From: Wuchereria bancrofti
Taxonomy: Eukaryota; Nematoda; Chromadorea; Rhabditida; Onchocercidae
Reading direction: 5' to 3'
NCBI GenBank assembly: GCA_005281725.1
Contig: SSBO01000013.1
Coordinates: 298,939-337,782 of the forward strand
DNA: 38,844 nucleotides
Under the pieces are notes generated by a model that saw only the letters and a program-made list of their open reading frames with translations, did not search any database and was not told the origin of the DNA. Positions within the stretch are counted from its first letter, which is position 1. The number at the start of each line of letters is the position of its first letter. Positions 23,844 to 35,341 of this stretch are shown here, in pieces. The position numbers and the translations under genes are program-made.

Positions 23844-26800
23844 TCATTCATTTGGTTTTTGTTCTTCCTTCACAACTACCGTTTGCTCATTACCTTCCTG
23901 ATCGTCCACGCCAGCATCCGATGTCCATAGTGTAAGGTTGTCACGAAGGAGCTGCATGATTAATGTACTGTCCTTGTAGGAATCCTCGTTTAGGGTGTCC
24001 AATTCAGCAATTGCATCGTCAAATGCCTGTAAACAAAGTTCAGACAAATATAATGCAAGAAATGATACATCATGGGGTTATTGTAACGAATATAGGCATA
24101 TCTCTTGCAGCAAAACTGAAAGACCTTCGCAACGAAGAAAAAATGAATTTTACTGAACTTAGACTGGGAGAACAAAAGAACTTTAAATAAATAAAACTTT
24201 CAAAATAGATATTCCAAACAGATGCCAAAGTGGCACCAATCAACTTATACCCACAAGTACATCTGATTGACACAGATCGAAGGGAGAAACGAAACAATGA
24301 AACAATAACGAGCAATATAGACATTACAGATGAACTATACTCCTACCTTCTATGCCCAGATCTATAGGAAGATTGCTAAAGGCAATGGATGGCACCTAAG
24401 CCGCCATTAGCACTTCATTGTGAGGAGCATCCTTGATGTGAAAAGGTAATCGAATTTGTCTTCTAGTTGTCTGGTCCAATTCAGGAAAATATTATTATTA
24501 CTCATTACCAATTTTATAAACATGTGTTTAATCGAATTCCCTCCATAAGAACAACAGTGAATAATCCCCGAGAAACACGAAAAATTAAGAAAAGAATACA
24601 GCGAACAGAAAAAAGCGCATGCATGGATGTTAATACTCGCACACTTACAAATCACACAAATAATTTTTTGTGGAATCTTCAAATACTTAGCCCTGCAGCA
24701 CTAATTTTTATCAAAACACATTATAAAGAAAAAAAGGAAAAAAACCCGCTACACTATTCGTGTAACATGCACACGTAATTTGATGCTTGATGATAGGCCA
24801 TCATCCGGTTGCCACTACAATAATTAAAACTAACAAGTCGTGAAATTTAATTTATGCCACTATTTTTCCAGATGTTTAAAATCGTATTGTCTTTCTGGTT
24901 TCCAGTTCCAGTCAGAACAGTTCATATGATTCTACTAAACTTGAAACACATAACTGCCATTTCCTCTAATGGAATAACTAGTGGAGCATCAAAGTGCCTC
25001 GAACTTAATTGCTATAAACTACCTTAGATCCGTGCCGATTTGGTAATGCATATGCAGATAACTTTTAATGGAGACCAGAAACCTACTGTAACTTGATGTT
25101 AATTGAATATCACACAAGCATTTTCGGAAGCAAAAGCGATTATTTTCTACGTGCTTTGAGGCCCTCAAAACTTCAATTTTTCCGTGCTACCCAGAACGGT
25201 GGATTTCGGAGATCTACGAGCAAATCAACGAACTACCTGTCCAAAACCCCAAACAGAATTCAAAACCGAAGTTCCTGAAGAAACAAGATTCGATCCCCAC
25301 TTTCTTAAAGGAAATTGAAGAATTCCTAATGAATTGTTAACGCGGTATTGCTAATTAGTTAGCATCCATCTAGCTCAGCAGAAGCATTTCGGACCGTAAC
25401 TACATTGTATAAAACGCTGTTCCACCGAAAATTTCCACTTTACGGTCCTCAATTTTCTGTATATAAAGGTAATGGGATATTATCGGTATAATCTAAATGT
25501 AAGGGTAGCAAAGAGAGCCTCAGGTGGCAGCAGCAATATGTATTTATCAGGTGTCGGCCGAACAATAAATTGGAACATTCAATGTTTCGGCAATCGGCAC
25601 TTTACAGGATCCTGCCCACCTGTTTGGCGAGTTGACATGCACGATCGGGGCTCGATGAAATCTCGTAGAAGAAGACACTATAATTTAGAGCGAGGCCCAA
25701 ACGAACTGGATGGGTAGTCGAAAGTTGTGCCTTGGCAATCTCAAGTGCCTCCGAGTAGGCTCTCTGACCCGCATCCGCCACCGCTGAAACAAACATAAAC
25801 CAACCATTCGAGTGGCAATAATAAAATGAACCCCTTCTTCACGCACCTGTTTAGCAAGTCGACAAGCCTTTTCTGATGCATTCAGTATCTCGTAGTAGAA
25901 TACCGAAAAATTGAGTGCAAGCCCAAGCCGGATCGGATGTGTGGGATGCATTGTGTCATTCGCGATATCGAATGCTTCGCGGTAGGACTGCTCTGACCTC
26001 GCCACTACCACTAAATAGAACAGAGAACCACCAGTCAGCAGCAACAAACTCAAACTTCAACTCCTATTCCTCAGCATAGCAAACAGGCACATATTCTCAA
26101 CGAACGAAAACCTATTTCAACGAATGCGACAATTCCAAATAACTTTCTGAGGTCACGAATTAAAATGTTCAAATTATAGCTATGAGTGCTGCTGGGACAA
26201 AAATGCTTGATCCATCACGGCGCACCGTTATGGCACACCCAATTTACCGGTCTTTTATCGACCAATCACATGCTACGTTCTATACTCACGCATATAGATC
26301 AGATAAATCTGATCACTGCATGCCTTCCATGTAAACAATTTCGTTCTTGTACTGTGCAATCTTCTTTGCGTTTAACTAATACTAAAAGAAAGAAATATTA
26401 AATTAGATAATTACAAGTTATGCTTACTTTCGCGATCATCCCCACTTGCAACTTCGGCCAGATATCGGTAGTAATCACCCTTCATTTTCAAGTAGAACAC
26501 CTTCGACTCAGGGTTACCTGCTTTCGGGATGAGGTATTTGTCCAGGAGATTCTGAAATAGAATTTCTTCCGCCCAGGATTAAAACGACTTGTTTACTGAT
26601 AATCGAAAACTTACAATGTGTGCACACATTCAATAAAACATGCGAACTTCTATTTTAATTTACCTCAACACAACACTCCAAAAGGTAGTTTAAATGAATA
26701 CTTACCAAAACATCCTGACAAATATCTCGCAATTCCTTCTCAACTTTTTCGCGATATTCTTTTACCATCTGTTGTTTCTCCAAACCTTCGGTCTTTTGTT

Positions 26801-27963
26801 CAATCGATGATATCACCCGCCATGACGAACGTCGTGCTCCGACTACATTCTGAAAAGTTTACTCTTTTTTACTTTCTTCACATTAACCTGCCTCTTCCAG
26901 AAATACCCTTTCATGTACGTAGAACGATTTAGCTAGAAGTGACTTGAAAGCCAATCCGGAATACTTATTGGTTACGACTGCTCAGAAAGTCAGAAATCAA
27001 GTCAGAAAATTCGTCCGAAACTTCCTAATTGCATCGCATCTCTGGATAACAATCTCTTACTTTCCCTTGCAGAGCAATCAACTGACAATATTCTTACCGT
27101 TAGTACACAGCGTAACGCCCAGCAATCACAAGCGACGTGCAACGAGCACAACTCTCTGAGGCCCAAAAGAAGACAAAAAAAGGTTAGAGAAATGCTATGC
27201 GGATTTAACTGAGCAACTACTATGATAATCGATAAGCCATCTGATTCATCCACTCAACTATCCACCAAATTGCTACGGAGATTCTCCATTATCTAATATG
27301 GCTATCTGCTTCTGTCCTCTCTCCTTTCTTACTGTGCTCCTTCCTTCTCTCTTCACCCCCAAATTATCGCACGTCTCTCTATTTCCAATCCTATCTATCT
27401 CCTATTCTTCCTTAACCCCACCGCAATTCCATTTTTTTGCCGCCACGGAATGACCAAATACTGTTTAAAATGTCCAAGTAGTATCACTTCAATGCAGCTC
27501 AAAATTCGACCTAATATCAAACTTAATATAATACTAAAAGATCGCACTAAATTAAACAAAATGACGAAATATGCTAACTTTGTAGGCGACGGAGAGCAAA
27601 TTACGCTCCTCATTAGTAAGTTCCGCACCCAATTCGGTGACTCGCTTCATCGACTGAGCCATGTCGTCGTATCGTTCAGCCTAAAAAACAAATAATACTG
27701 TAGTTTTATCATGGACTTTTTAATGCTTCTAATTCCTTCACTAGTTCAAACACTCTAGAAACTGTGCACTGATTTAGCCAATAATGACCTCATTATCTTC
27801 GACTATACCTAAATAAAATAATGACTTTTTCCAATTTCACCAGTACATGGATCTTACAAATGAAATATCCATAAAATACTTTTCGCCAGAAATCATTACT
27901 ATAAAAACTAACCTGTTCGGCGAGTTTAGCGCGTTGAACGAGTTCATCCTTATTTTCAGCCAT
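23844..27963 (-). CDS. 14-3-3 protein, 255 residues, intact
   Basis: 14-3-3 proteins are dimeric cytosolic adaptors that bind phosphoserine/phosphothreonine motifs. Exons: 27913-27963 ([17 protein letters not shown]), 27579-27680 ([10 protein letters not shown]), 26706-26849 ([12 protein letters not shown]), 26428-26551 ([20 protein letters not shown]), then either 25847-26010 or 25620-25783, and 23844-24026 (stop TGA at 23844-23846). All boundaries are GT-AG and in phase. The family signatures [11 protein letters not shown] and [18 protein letters not shown] are present, as are the phosphate-pocket residues Lys51, Arg58, Arg128 and Tyr129 and the groove residues Leu173, Asn174, Val177 and Glu181. 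Length is normal for the family. The start ATG (27961-27963) has G at -3 and +4 and matches the conserved N-terminus. Nematodes such as C. elegans have two such genes (par-5, ftt-2); I cannot assign orthology. Confidence 0.95.
24027..25619 (-). other. Long last intron of the 14-3-3 gene
   Basis: About 1.6 kb, by far the longest intron of the gene, lying between the alternative exon pair and the constant last exon. Both strands have only weak short frames. It is a reasonable place for elements that choose between the alternative exons, but I see no recognisable one. Confidence 0.6.
25620..25783 (-). CDS. 14-3-3 alternative exon 5a (divergent version)
   Basis: 164 nt, acceptor TTTCAG, donor GTGGGC, entered after one base of a split codon. 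It encodes residues 141-195, including [19 protein letters not shown] and [17 protein letters not shown]. Compared with exon 5b it matches at 28 of 54 whole codons, keeping the groove residues but changing the conserved YYEIL to FYEIS and the helix before THP. It splices directly in phase to the last exon ([10 protein letters not shown]). Confidence 0.9.
25847..26010 (-). CDS. 14-3-3 alternative exon 5b (canonical version)
   Basis: 164 nt, acceptor TTTAG, donor GTGCGT, same phase and length as exon 5a. It encodes [20 protein letters not shown] and [17 protein letters not shown], close to the consensus 14-3-3 sequence. Only 63 bp separate it from exon 5a. Including both exons would add 164 nt, not a multiple of three, and shift the last exon out of frame. 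Confidence 0.9.
26850..27578 (-). other. 14-3-3 intron 2 with a polypyrimidine tract
   Basis: 729 bp. The plus strand is almost pure pyrimidine in several blocks from about 27308 to 27421 (TCCTCTCTCC, CCTTCCTTCTCTC and similar), meaning the transcript is rich in G and A there. The rest holds no exon that I can see. Confidence 0.6.
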
Positions 27964-28327
27964 TTCGACAGGTGTGTGTGATTTGAATACCTCTAGCAGC
28001 TAACAATAAACAGAATAATAGCACTGCCCACACAATTCAGCTGAATAACAAATACGGAATTAAAATGACTACAGAAATGAGCGTCAAGCGAAATATACCC
28101 AAAAACAATAAGATAGTTCGTCGATCCGTGAAACTTTCTTTGAAGAAAAAAAATAAGCTCCTCGGTTTCACCTGAAATGAATGCCACCTTCAAGAATTCA
28201 TCATCTTTTCCTATACATATAACTAGAAATATTCTCAAACTATGATAAATAATATAGAACGTAAAGGTAATAAAGCATAAAATAATGACCTCATTATCTT
28301 CAACTATACCTAAATAAAATAATGACT
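27780..28327. repeat. 47-bp direct repeat, one copy inside 14-3-3 intron 1
   Basis: 27780-27826 and 28281-28327 match at 46 of 47 bases (AATAATGACCTCATTATCTT and onward). The first copy lies in intron 1, the second upstream of the start codon. The other version of intron 1 (28900-29102) lacks it, so it is a recent insertion or deletion. Confidence 0.8.
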
Positions 28328-28797
28328 TCACTACATTGTCTTCAGCTATAGGGAAAGGACATAAAATCTTTTATTTCCACGAATCTTAAAAGTTAACTCT
28401 TACACATATGTTTCTAATCACTTTGGGCAAAAGATGTTTTATCATATAATACAATCAATCAATGCAGTAAATATTACACGTGATGCAATGGATCTCACTT
28501 GATCGTATGAGAGATGAAAAATGAAAATGAAGAGAGGATAGAGAGAAGATAAAAGGAGAAATTTAATGCGTCATCTATTGAAAACATAAGGTTTCGAATA
28601 CTAACTATATAATAGTACAAAATAAAAGTGTAAAGAAAAAATGAACTGGATAAATTTTTCAACTTAAAACGATGAATTAATTGATGGATTTCAAAAAAAT
28701 AATCTAAAGATAATTAATCGCATATGCGAAAAAAAANCACACTTTTACAAATCAAGTGTTTGAAGGAAATACAAACAAAATGACGAAATATGCTAAC

Positions 28798-29153
28798 TTT
28801 GTAGGCGACGGAGAGCAAATTACGCTCTTCATTAGTAAGTTCCGCACCCAATTCGGTGACTCGCTTCATCGACTGAGCCATGTCGTCGTATCGTTCAGCC
28901 TAAAAAACCAAATACTTTATCATGGATGCCATAAATTGCTTTTTAATGCTTTTGATTCCTTCCCTAGTGCAAACACTCTAGAAACTGCCACACTGATTTA
29001 GCTACCGACCTGCTTTTTCCAATTTCATCATCACATGGATCCTAAAGATGAAATATATCTAAAAAACTCTTTCCACCAGAAATCATTACTAGAAAAGCTA
29101 ACCTGTTCGGCGAGTTTAGCGCGTTGAACGAGTTCATCCTTATTTTCAGCCAT
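28798..29153 (-). CDS. Second copy of 14-3-3 exons 1 and 2
   Basis: 29103-29153 repeats the first coding exon (17 codons, ATG at 29151-29153) and 28798-28899 repeats exon 2 (34 codons). The encoded residues are identical; exon 2 has one visible silent change (GAG to GAA). The intron between them differs by several substitutions and lacks the 47-bp segment. The 60 bases beyond exon 2, up to N 28737, do not resemble the corresponding intron of the main gene. It may be the other haplotype, or a true partial duplication. Confidence 0.75.
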
Positions 29154-30379
29154 TTCGACAGGTGTGTGATTTGAATACCTCTAGCAGCTAACAATAAACA
29201 GAATAATACCACTGTCCACACAATTCAGCTGAATAACAAATACGGGATTAAAATGACTAAAGAAATGAGCGTCAAGCGAAATATACCCAAAAACGACAAG
29301 ATAGTTCGTCGATCCGTGGAACTTTCTTTGAAGAAAAAAAAAAAGATAAGCTCCTCGGTTTCACCTGAAATGAATGCCACCTTCAAGAATTCATCATCTT
29401 TTCCTATACATATAACTAGAAATATTCTCAAACTATGATAAATAATATAGAACGTAAAGGTAATAAAGCATAAAATAATGACCTCATTATCTTCAACTAT
29501 ACCTAAATAAAATAATGACTTCACTACATTGTCTTCAGCTATAGGGAAAGGACATAAAATCTTTTATTTCCACGAATCTTAAAAGTTAACTCTTACACAT
29601 ATGTTTCTAATCACTTTGGGCAAAAGATGTTTTATCATATAATACAATCAATCAATGCAGTAAATATTACACGTGATGCAATGGATCTCACTTGATCGTA
29701 TGAGAGATGAAAAATGAAAATGAAGAGAGGATAGAGAGAAGATAAAAGGAGAAATTTAATGCGTCATCTATTGAAAACATAAGGTTTCGAATACTAACTA
29801 TATAATAGTACAAAATAAAAGTGTAAAGAAAAAATGAACTGGATAAATTTTTCAACTTAAAACGATGAATTAATTGATGGATTTCAAAAAAATAATCTAA
29901 AGATAATTAATCGCATATGCGAAAAAAAAGATGTATAATTGATAATAGGAATTAGTACTATTATATGTATATATATATATCAGTGACAATAATAACATTT
30001 CTGGAAATAATGTAAATATAAAATTTAGCACTTATAATTTCGATGATATAATATAGTGAATTTAATTCATAATTAATAGAAGAAAAAATTAAAAATTAGA
30101 AAATATTTTCATTTAAATAAATCTCCCTCTATTTATACTTCTATTATTTATATTATCCCTCCATCCTGTTGATATTTATGATAAAGTATCACAATCTAAC
30201 AATGATTAGCCTAAAAATAATACAATAAAACGAAGGAAAAAGGCAGACAAAGGGAGGAAAGGAAGGAAAAAAAATATCCGCGGATAATCACCGAGGTAAA
30301 TGTATATTCCACAGCAAATGCATAAGCAAGCGAGGAAGCTAAACTATCACAAAAATGAATTTACTCCAACAACGACCAA

Positions 30380-30618
30380 GTAATATACATACATACATAC
30401 ACACATATATACATACACATAATGATTGATATGATGGCGACACAACACGACATACGGACAGACAGACAGTCGCACGGACAGAAAGACATGCAGCAGTATT
30501 AACTGTATCACTAGCCCGAACTACGCGACCCGACCGACCTCTCAAGCAGCTTGCGAAGAGGACAAATGGTAGGCAAAATATGTACGTATATGTGTATGTG
30601 TATATGTATGTATGTACC
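30380..30618. repeat. Imperfect inverted repeat of ACAT/ATGT tracts with GC-richer core
   Basis: An ACATACAT-rich arm (about 30384-30420) is mirrored by a TATGTATGT-rich arm (30580-30617), with some mismatches, around a 160-bp core. The core is much richer in G and C than its surroundings (CGCGACCCGACCGACC) and carries a GACA microsatellite. A second copy lies at 32077-32315 and a truncated one starts at 33540, both from unmerged overlaps. It could be a small foldback element or two microsatellites flanking an unrelated patch. Confidence 0.6.
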
Positions 30619-32150
30619 TCTGCCAACAGACCGTCATGCAACAATTATTTGTAGGGACAATATAATAAACAGGCATATGAAATAGTGCCTAAATGAATGA
30701 ATTAATCATCTAATATTATCAATAAGAAATTAATCAAATTTGTTCGCATTTCAAATATTTACGTGCAAATTTTACGTATACAGCGCAAAAGTGAAAATTT
30801 CACACGTGTGATACTCAAGTTTAGGTTGCATTGATTATTTTAGCGCGGATGATTGCAAGGGAACGTCGATTTAGTTGATTCCGCCCATATAATAATTTTT
30901 GCAGGGACCATCCCATAAATTCATATGAAATAGTGCCAAGTTTACATTAGACTCTTTTCTGATATTTTAATGCAGTTAGCAAAATTACTTCATGAATTAA
31001 ATTTAGACTAANGATCCGTGAAACTTTCTTTGAAGAAAAAAAATAAGCTCCTCGGTTTCACCTGAAATGAATGCCACCTTCAAGAATTCATCATCTTTTC
31101 CTATACATATAACTAGAAATATTCTCAAACTATGATAAATAATATAGAACGTAAAGGTAATAAAGCATAAAATAATGACCTCATTATCTTCAACTATACC
31201 TAAATAAAATAATGACTTCACTACATTGTCTTCAGCTATAGGGAAAGGACATAAAATCTTTTATTTCCACGAATCTTAAAAGTTAACTCTTACACATATG
31301 TTTCTAATCACTTTGGGCAAAAGATGTTTTATCATATAATACAATCAATCAATGCAGTAAATATTACACGTGATGCAATGGATCTCACTTGATCGTATGA
31401 GAGATGAAAAATGAAAATGAAGAGAGGATAGAGAGAAGATAAAAGGAGAAATTTAATGCGTCATCTATTGAAAACATAAGGTTTCGAATACTAACTATAT
31501 AATAGTACAAAATAAAAGTGTAAAGAAAAAATGAACTGGATAAATTTTTCAACTTAAAACGATGAATTAATTGATGGATTTCAAAAAAATAATCTAAAGA
31601 TAATTAATCGCATATGCGAAAAAAAAGATGTATAATTGATAATAGGAATTAGTACTATTATATGTATATATATATATCAGTGACAATAATAACATTTCTG
31701 GAAATAATGTAAATATAAAATTTAGCACTTATAATTTCGATGATATAATATAGTGAATTTAATTCATAATTAATAGAAGAAAAAATTAAAAATTAGAAAA
31801 TATTTTCATTTAAATAAATCTCCCTCTATTTATACTTCTATTATTTATATTATCCCTCCATCCTGTTGATATTTATGATAAAGTATCACAATCTAACAAT
31901 GATTAGCCTAAAAATAATACAATAAAACGAAGGAAAAAGGCAGACAAAGGGAGGAAAGGAAGGAAAAAAAATATCCGCGGATAATCACCGAGGTAAATGT
32001 ATATTCCACAGCAAATGCATAAGCAAGCGAGGAAGCTAAACTATCACAAAAATGAATTTACTCCAACAACGACCAAGTAATATACATACATACATACACA
32101 CATATATACATACACATAATGATTGATATGATGGCGACACAACACGACAT

Positions 32151-34927
32151 ACGGACAGACAGACAGTCGCACGGACAGAAAGACATGCAGCAGTATTAAC
32201 TGTATCACTAGCCCGAACTACGCGACCCGACCGACCTCTCAAGCAGCTTGCGAAGAGGACAAATGGTAGGCAAAATATGTACGTATATGTGTATGTGTAT
32301 ATGTATGTATGTACCTCTGCCAACAGACCGTCATGCAACAATTATTTGTAGGGACAATATAATAAACAGGCATATGAAATAGTGCCTAAATGAATGAATT
32401 AATCATCTAATATTATCAATAAGAAATTAATCAAATTTGTTCGCATTTCAAATATTTACGTGCAAATTTTACGTATACAGCGCAAAAGTGAAAATTTCAC
32501 ACGTGTGATACTCAAGTTTAGGTTGCATTGATTATTTTAGCGCGGATGATTGCAAGGGAACGTCGATTTAGTTGATTCCGCCCATATAATAATTTTTGCA
32601 GGGACCATCCCATAAATTCATATGAAATAGTGCCAAGTTTACATTAGACTCTTTTCTGATATTTTAATGCAGTTAGCAAAATTACTTCATGAATTAAATT
32701 TAGACTAATATCGGCACTTCGAAAATATCAAAAATTTTAATCTTAATAAAAATTAATTTAATAAGCTATCAAATGTGATAAATGCGGATGATTGCAAGGG
32801 ACAATCCAATTTTTAGTTTGGCTGTTTTTGACCTGAAATGAATCGATGCATAGGTGCAAAGAGGGAAGCGGCGATAGGTCGTAATAATTCTATTATTGCC
32901 TGGTATCATCAATTTTGAGGGATAAGTTCCCCGCGGGTGAATTCGGTGGGATATCTCAACAATATCATTGAGTAATACTAGTGGTAATGTTCAATTAATT
33001 TATTCATTCTGAATCTTTTTTTTTCAAATTAAAATATAAATAATTGGATAAAATAGTGTTGGTAATACTAAATTTTTTTAATAATTAGTAATATTTAATG
33101 TATACAATAATTGGCAATATTTAATGTAGCATTATAAACAAACGAATGAAAAAAAGTTGGGAATTAAATTAAATTAAAAATTACTTGATAATAATAACTA
33201 TTATTTATTTTCTTTTTTTCTCTTCTCTATTTTGAAACACATTGCTGTATTTGTGAGCTTTTTTTTATTTTCTACATTTCACTTAGAAATGTTTCACTTT
33301 ATTGGGAAATGTCCTATTGCACTTATAAATGTTTGATTTCATTTGATTAAATGGTCGTATTTAGAAATGATCGATTTCACTTGAAAATGATCGGTTTCAT
33401 TTGGAAATTTCAATTTGGCTTGGAAACATCCGACTGCACTTAGAAATGTTCAGCTTCACTTATACTTTATCTATGGATAATGCTAATGAAATGGTTCATG
33501 CAGAAATTGACCATTATTGCTCATTTTGAGCCAAAAAANACGGACAGACAGACAGTCGCACGGACAGAAAGACATGCAGCAGTATTAACTGTATCACTAG
33601 CCCGAACTACGCGACCCGACCGACCTCTCAAGCAGCTTGCGAAGAGGACAAATGGTAGGCAAAATATGTACGTATATGTGTATGTGTATATGTATGTATG
33701 TACCTCTGCCAACAGACCGTCATGCAACAATTATTTGTAGGGACAATATAATAAACAGGCATATGAAATAGTGCCTAAATGAATGAATTAATCATCTAAT
33801 ATTATCAATAAGAAATTAATCAAATTTGTTCGCATTTCAAATATTTACGTGCAAATTTTACGTATACAGCGCAAAAGTGAAAATTTCACACGTGTGATAC
33901 TCAAGTTTAGGTTGCATTGATTATTTTAGCGCGGATGATTGCAAGGGAACGTCGATTTAGTTGATTCCGCCCATATAATAATTTTTGCAGGGACCATCCC
34001 ATAAATTCATATGAAATAGTGCCAAGTTTACATTAGACTCTTTTCTGATATTTTAATGCAGTTAGCAAAATTACTTCATGAATTAAATTTAGACTAATAT
34101 CGGCACTTCGAAAATATCAAAAATTTTAATCTTAATAAAAATTAATTTAATAAGCTATCAAATGTGATAAATGCGGATGATTGCAAGGGACAATCCAATT
34201 TTTAGTTTGGCTGTTTTTGACCTGAAATGAATCGATGCATAGGTGCAAAGAGGGAAGCGGCGATAGGTCGTAATAATTCTATTATTGCCTGGTATCATCA
34301 ATTTTGAGGGATAAGTTCCCCGCGGGTGAATTCGGTGGGATATCTCAACAATATCATTGAGTAATACTAGTGGTAATGTTCAATTAATTTATTCATTCTG
34401 AATCTTTTTTTTTCAAATTAAAATATAAATAATTGGATAAAATAGTGTTGGTAATACTAAATTTTTTTAATAATTAGTAATATTTAATGTATACAATAAT
34501 TGGCAATATTTAATGTAGCATTATAAACAAACGAATGAAAAAAAGTTGGGAATTAAATTAAATTAAAAATTACTTGATAATAATAACTATTATTTATTTT
34601 CTTTTTTTCTCTTCTCTATTTTGAAACACATTGCTGTATTTGTGAGCTTTTTTTTATTTTCTACATTTCACTTAGAAATGTTTCACTTTATTGGGAAATG
34701 TCCTATTGCACTTATAAATGTTTGATTTCATTTGATTAAATGGTCGTATTTAGAAATGATCGATTTCACTTGAAAATGATCGGTTTCATTTGGAAATTTC
34801 AATTTGGCTTGGAAACATCCGACTGCACTTAGAAATGTTCAGCTTCACTTATACTTTATCTATGGATAATGCTAATGAAATGGTTCATGCAGAAATTGAC
34901 CATTATTGCTCATTTTGAGCCAAAAAA
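32151..34927. repeat. 1388-bp unmerged overlap around N 33539
   Basis: 32151-33538 recurs at 33540-34927 (offset 1389). The start of the second piece falls in the GC-richer core of the inverted repeat. Confidence 0.9.
33275..33465. repeat. Degenerate minisatellite, period about 20 bp
   Basis: Eight or more diverged units share the pattern TTTCACTTRGAAATGT, for example GATTTCACTTGAAAATGATC and GGTTTCATTTGGAAAT. Unit lengths vary from 16 to 23 bases. The unmerged copy is at 34664-34854. It lies about 5 kb upstream of the 14-3-3 start as assembled. Confidence 0.7.
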
Positions 34928-35341
34928 AGTTATGGAAATTATTTAATTTTATTACTTCATTATTGTCCTTTCTTTTTTTGCTTATTTTAATTTCGTGTTG
35001 AAGGAAAAAAGTTTTGCACTGAAAAATTTAACTGAAATATTACGAGAAATTTAACAATGCAAATTTATAATTTTTAAACTTAAAATGATTGAAATATATT
35101 GAGTTGTATTTGTGAGAGAAATGGAATATATCAGTAAGAAAACCGGAAATTCGCTGGAGATGTAGCATTGAGAGAAAGGGAAATATTTGAAGATGTACGA
35201 AGTGATGAAAAAAGAGTGTCAAATACTGTCGGTGGCTCTTTCAATAAAACGATACACAGATCGATGTCGCAAACATGTTTCATATTACATTTGCCAATAT
35301 GGTACTTTATAAAACTGAAAATGAAAATTTACGAATGTGAA

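Larger units (their letters stand above)
28123..32708. repeat. Overlapping pieces around N 28737 and N 31012
   Basis: 28123-28736 recurs at 31013-31626. From about 29354 onward, 28738-31011 matches 31013-32708 (offset 1697). The piece after N 31012 has the sequence version of the first piece (for example GTGAAACTTT) and not that of the middle piece (GTGGAACTTT), so two versions of the locus are interleaved. Confidence 0.85.

Noticed and set aside
25472..25717. Plus-strand open frame opposite 14-3-3 exon 5a
   Set aside because: Shadow of the minus-strand exon, which has clear family similarity and splice sites.
30460..30570. tRNA-like 5' half on the minus strand (translation reads SGRVVRASD)
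   Set aside because: That peptide pattern often comes from tRNA genes, but there is no B box (GGTTCGANNCC), no matching acceptor stem and no anticodon loop.
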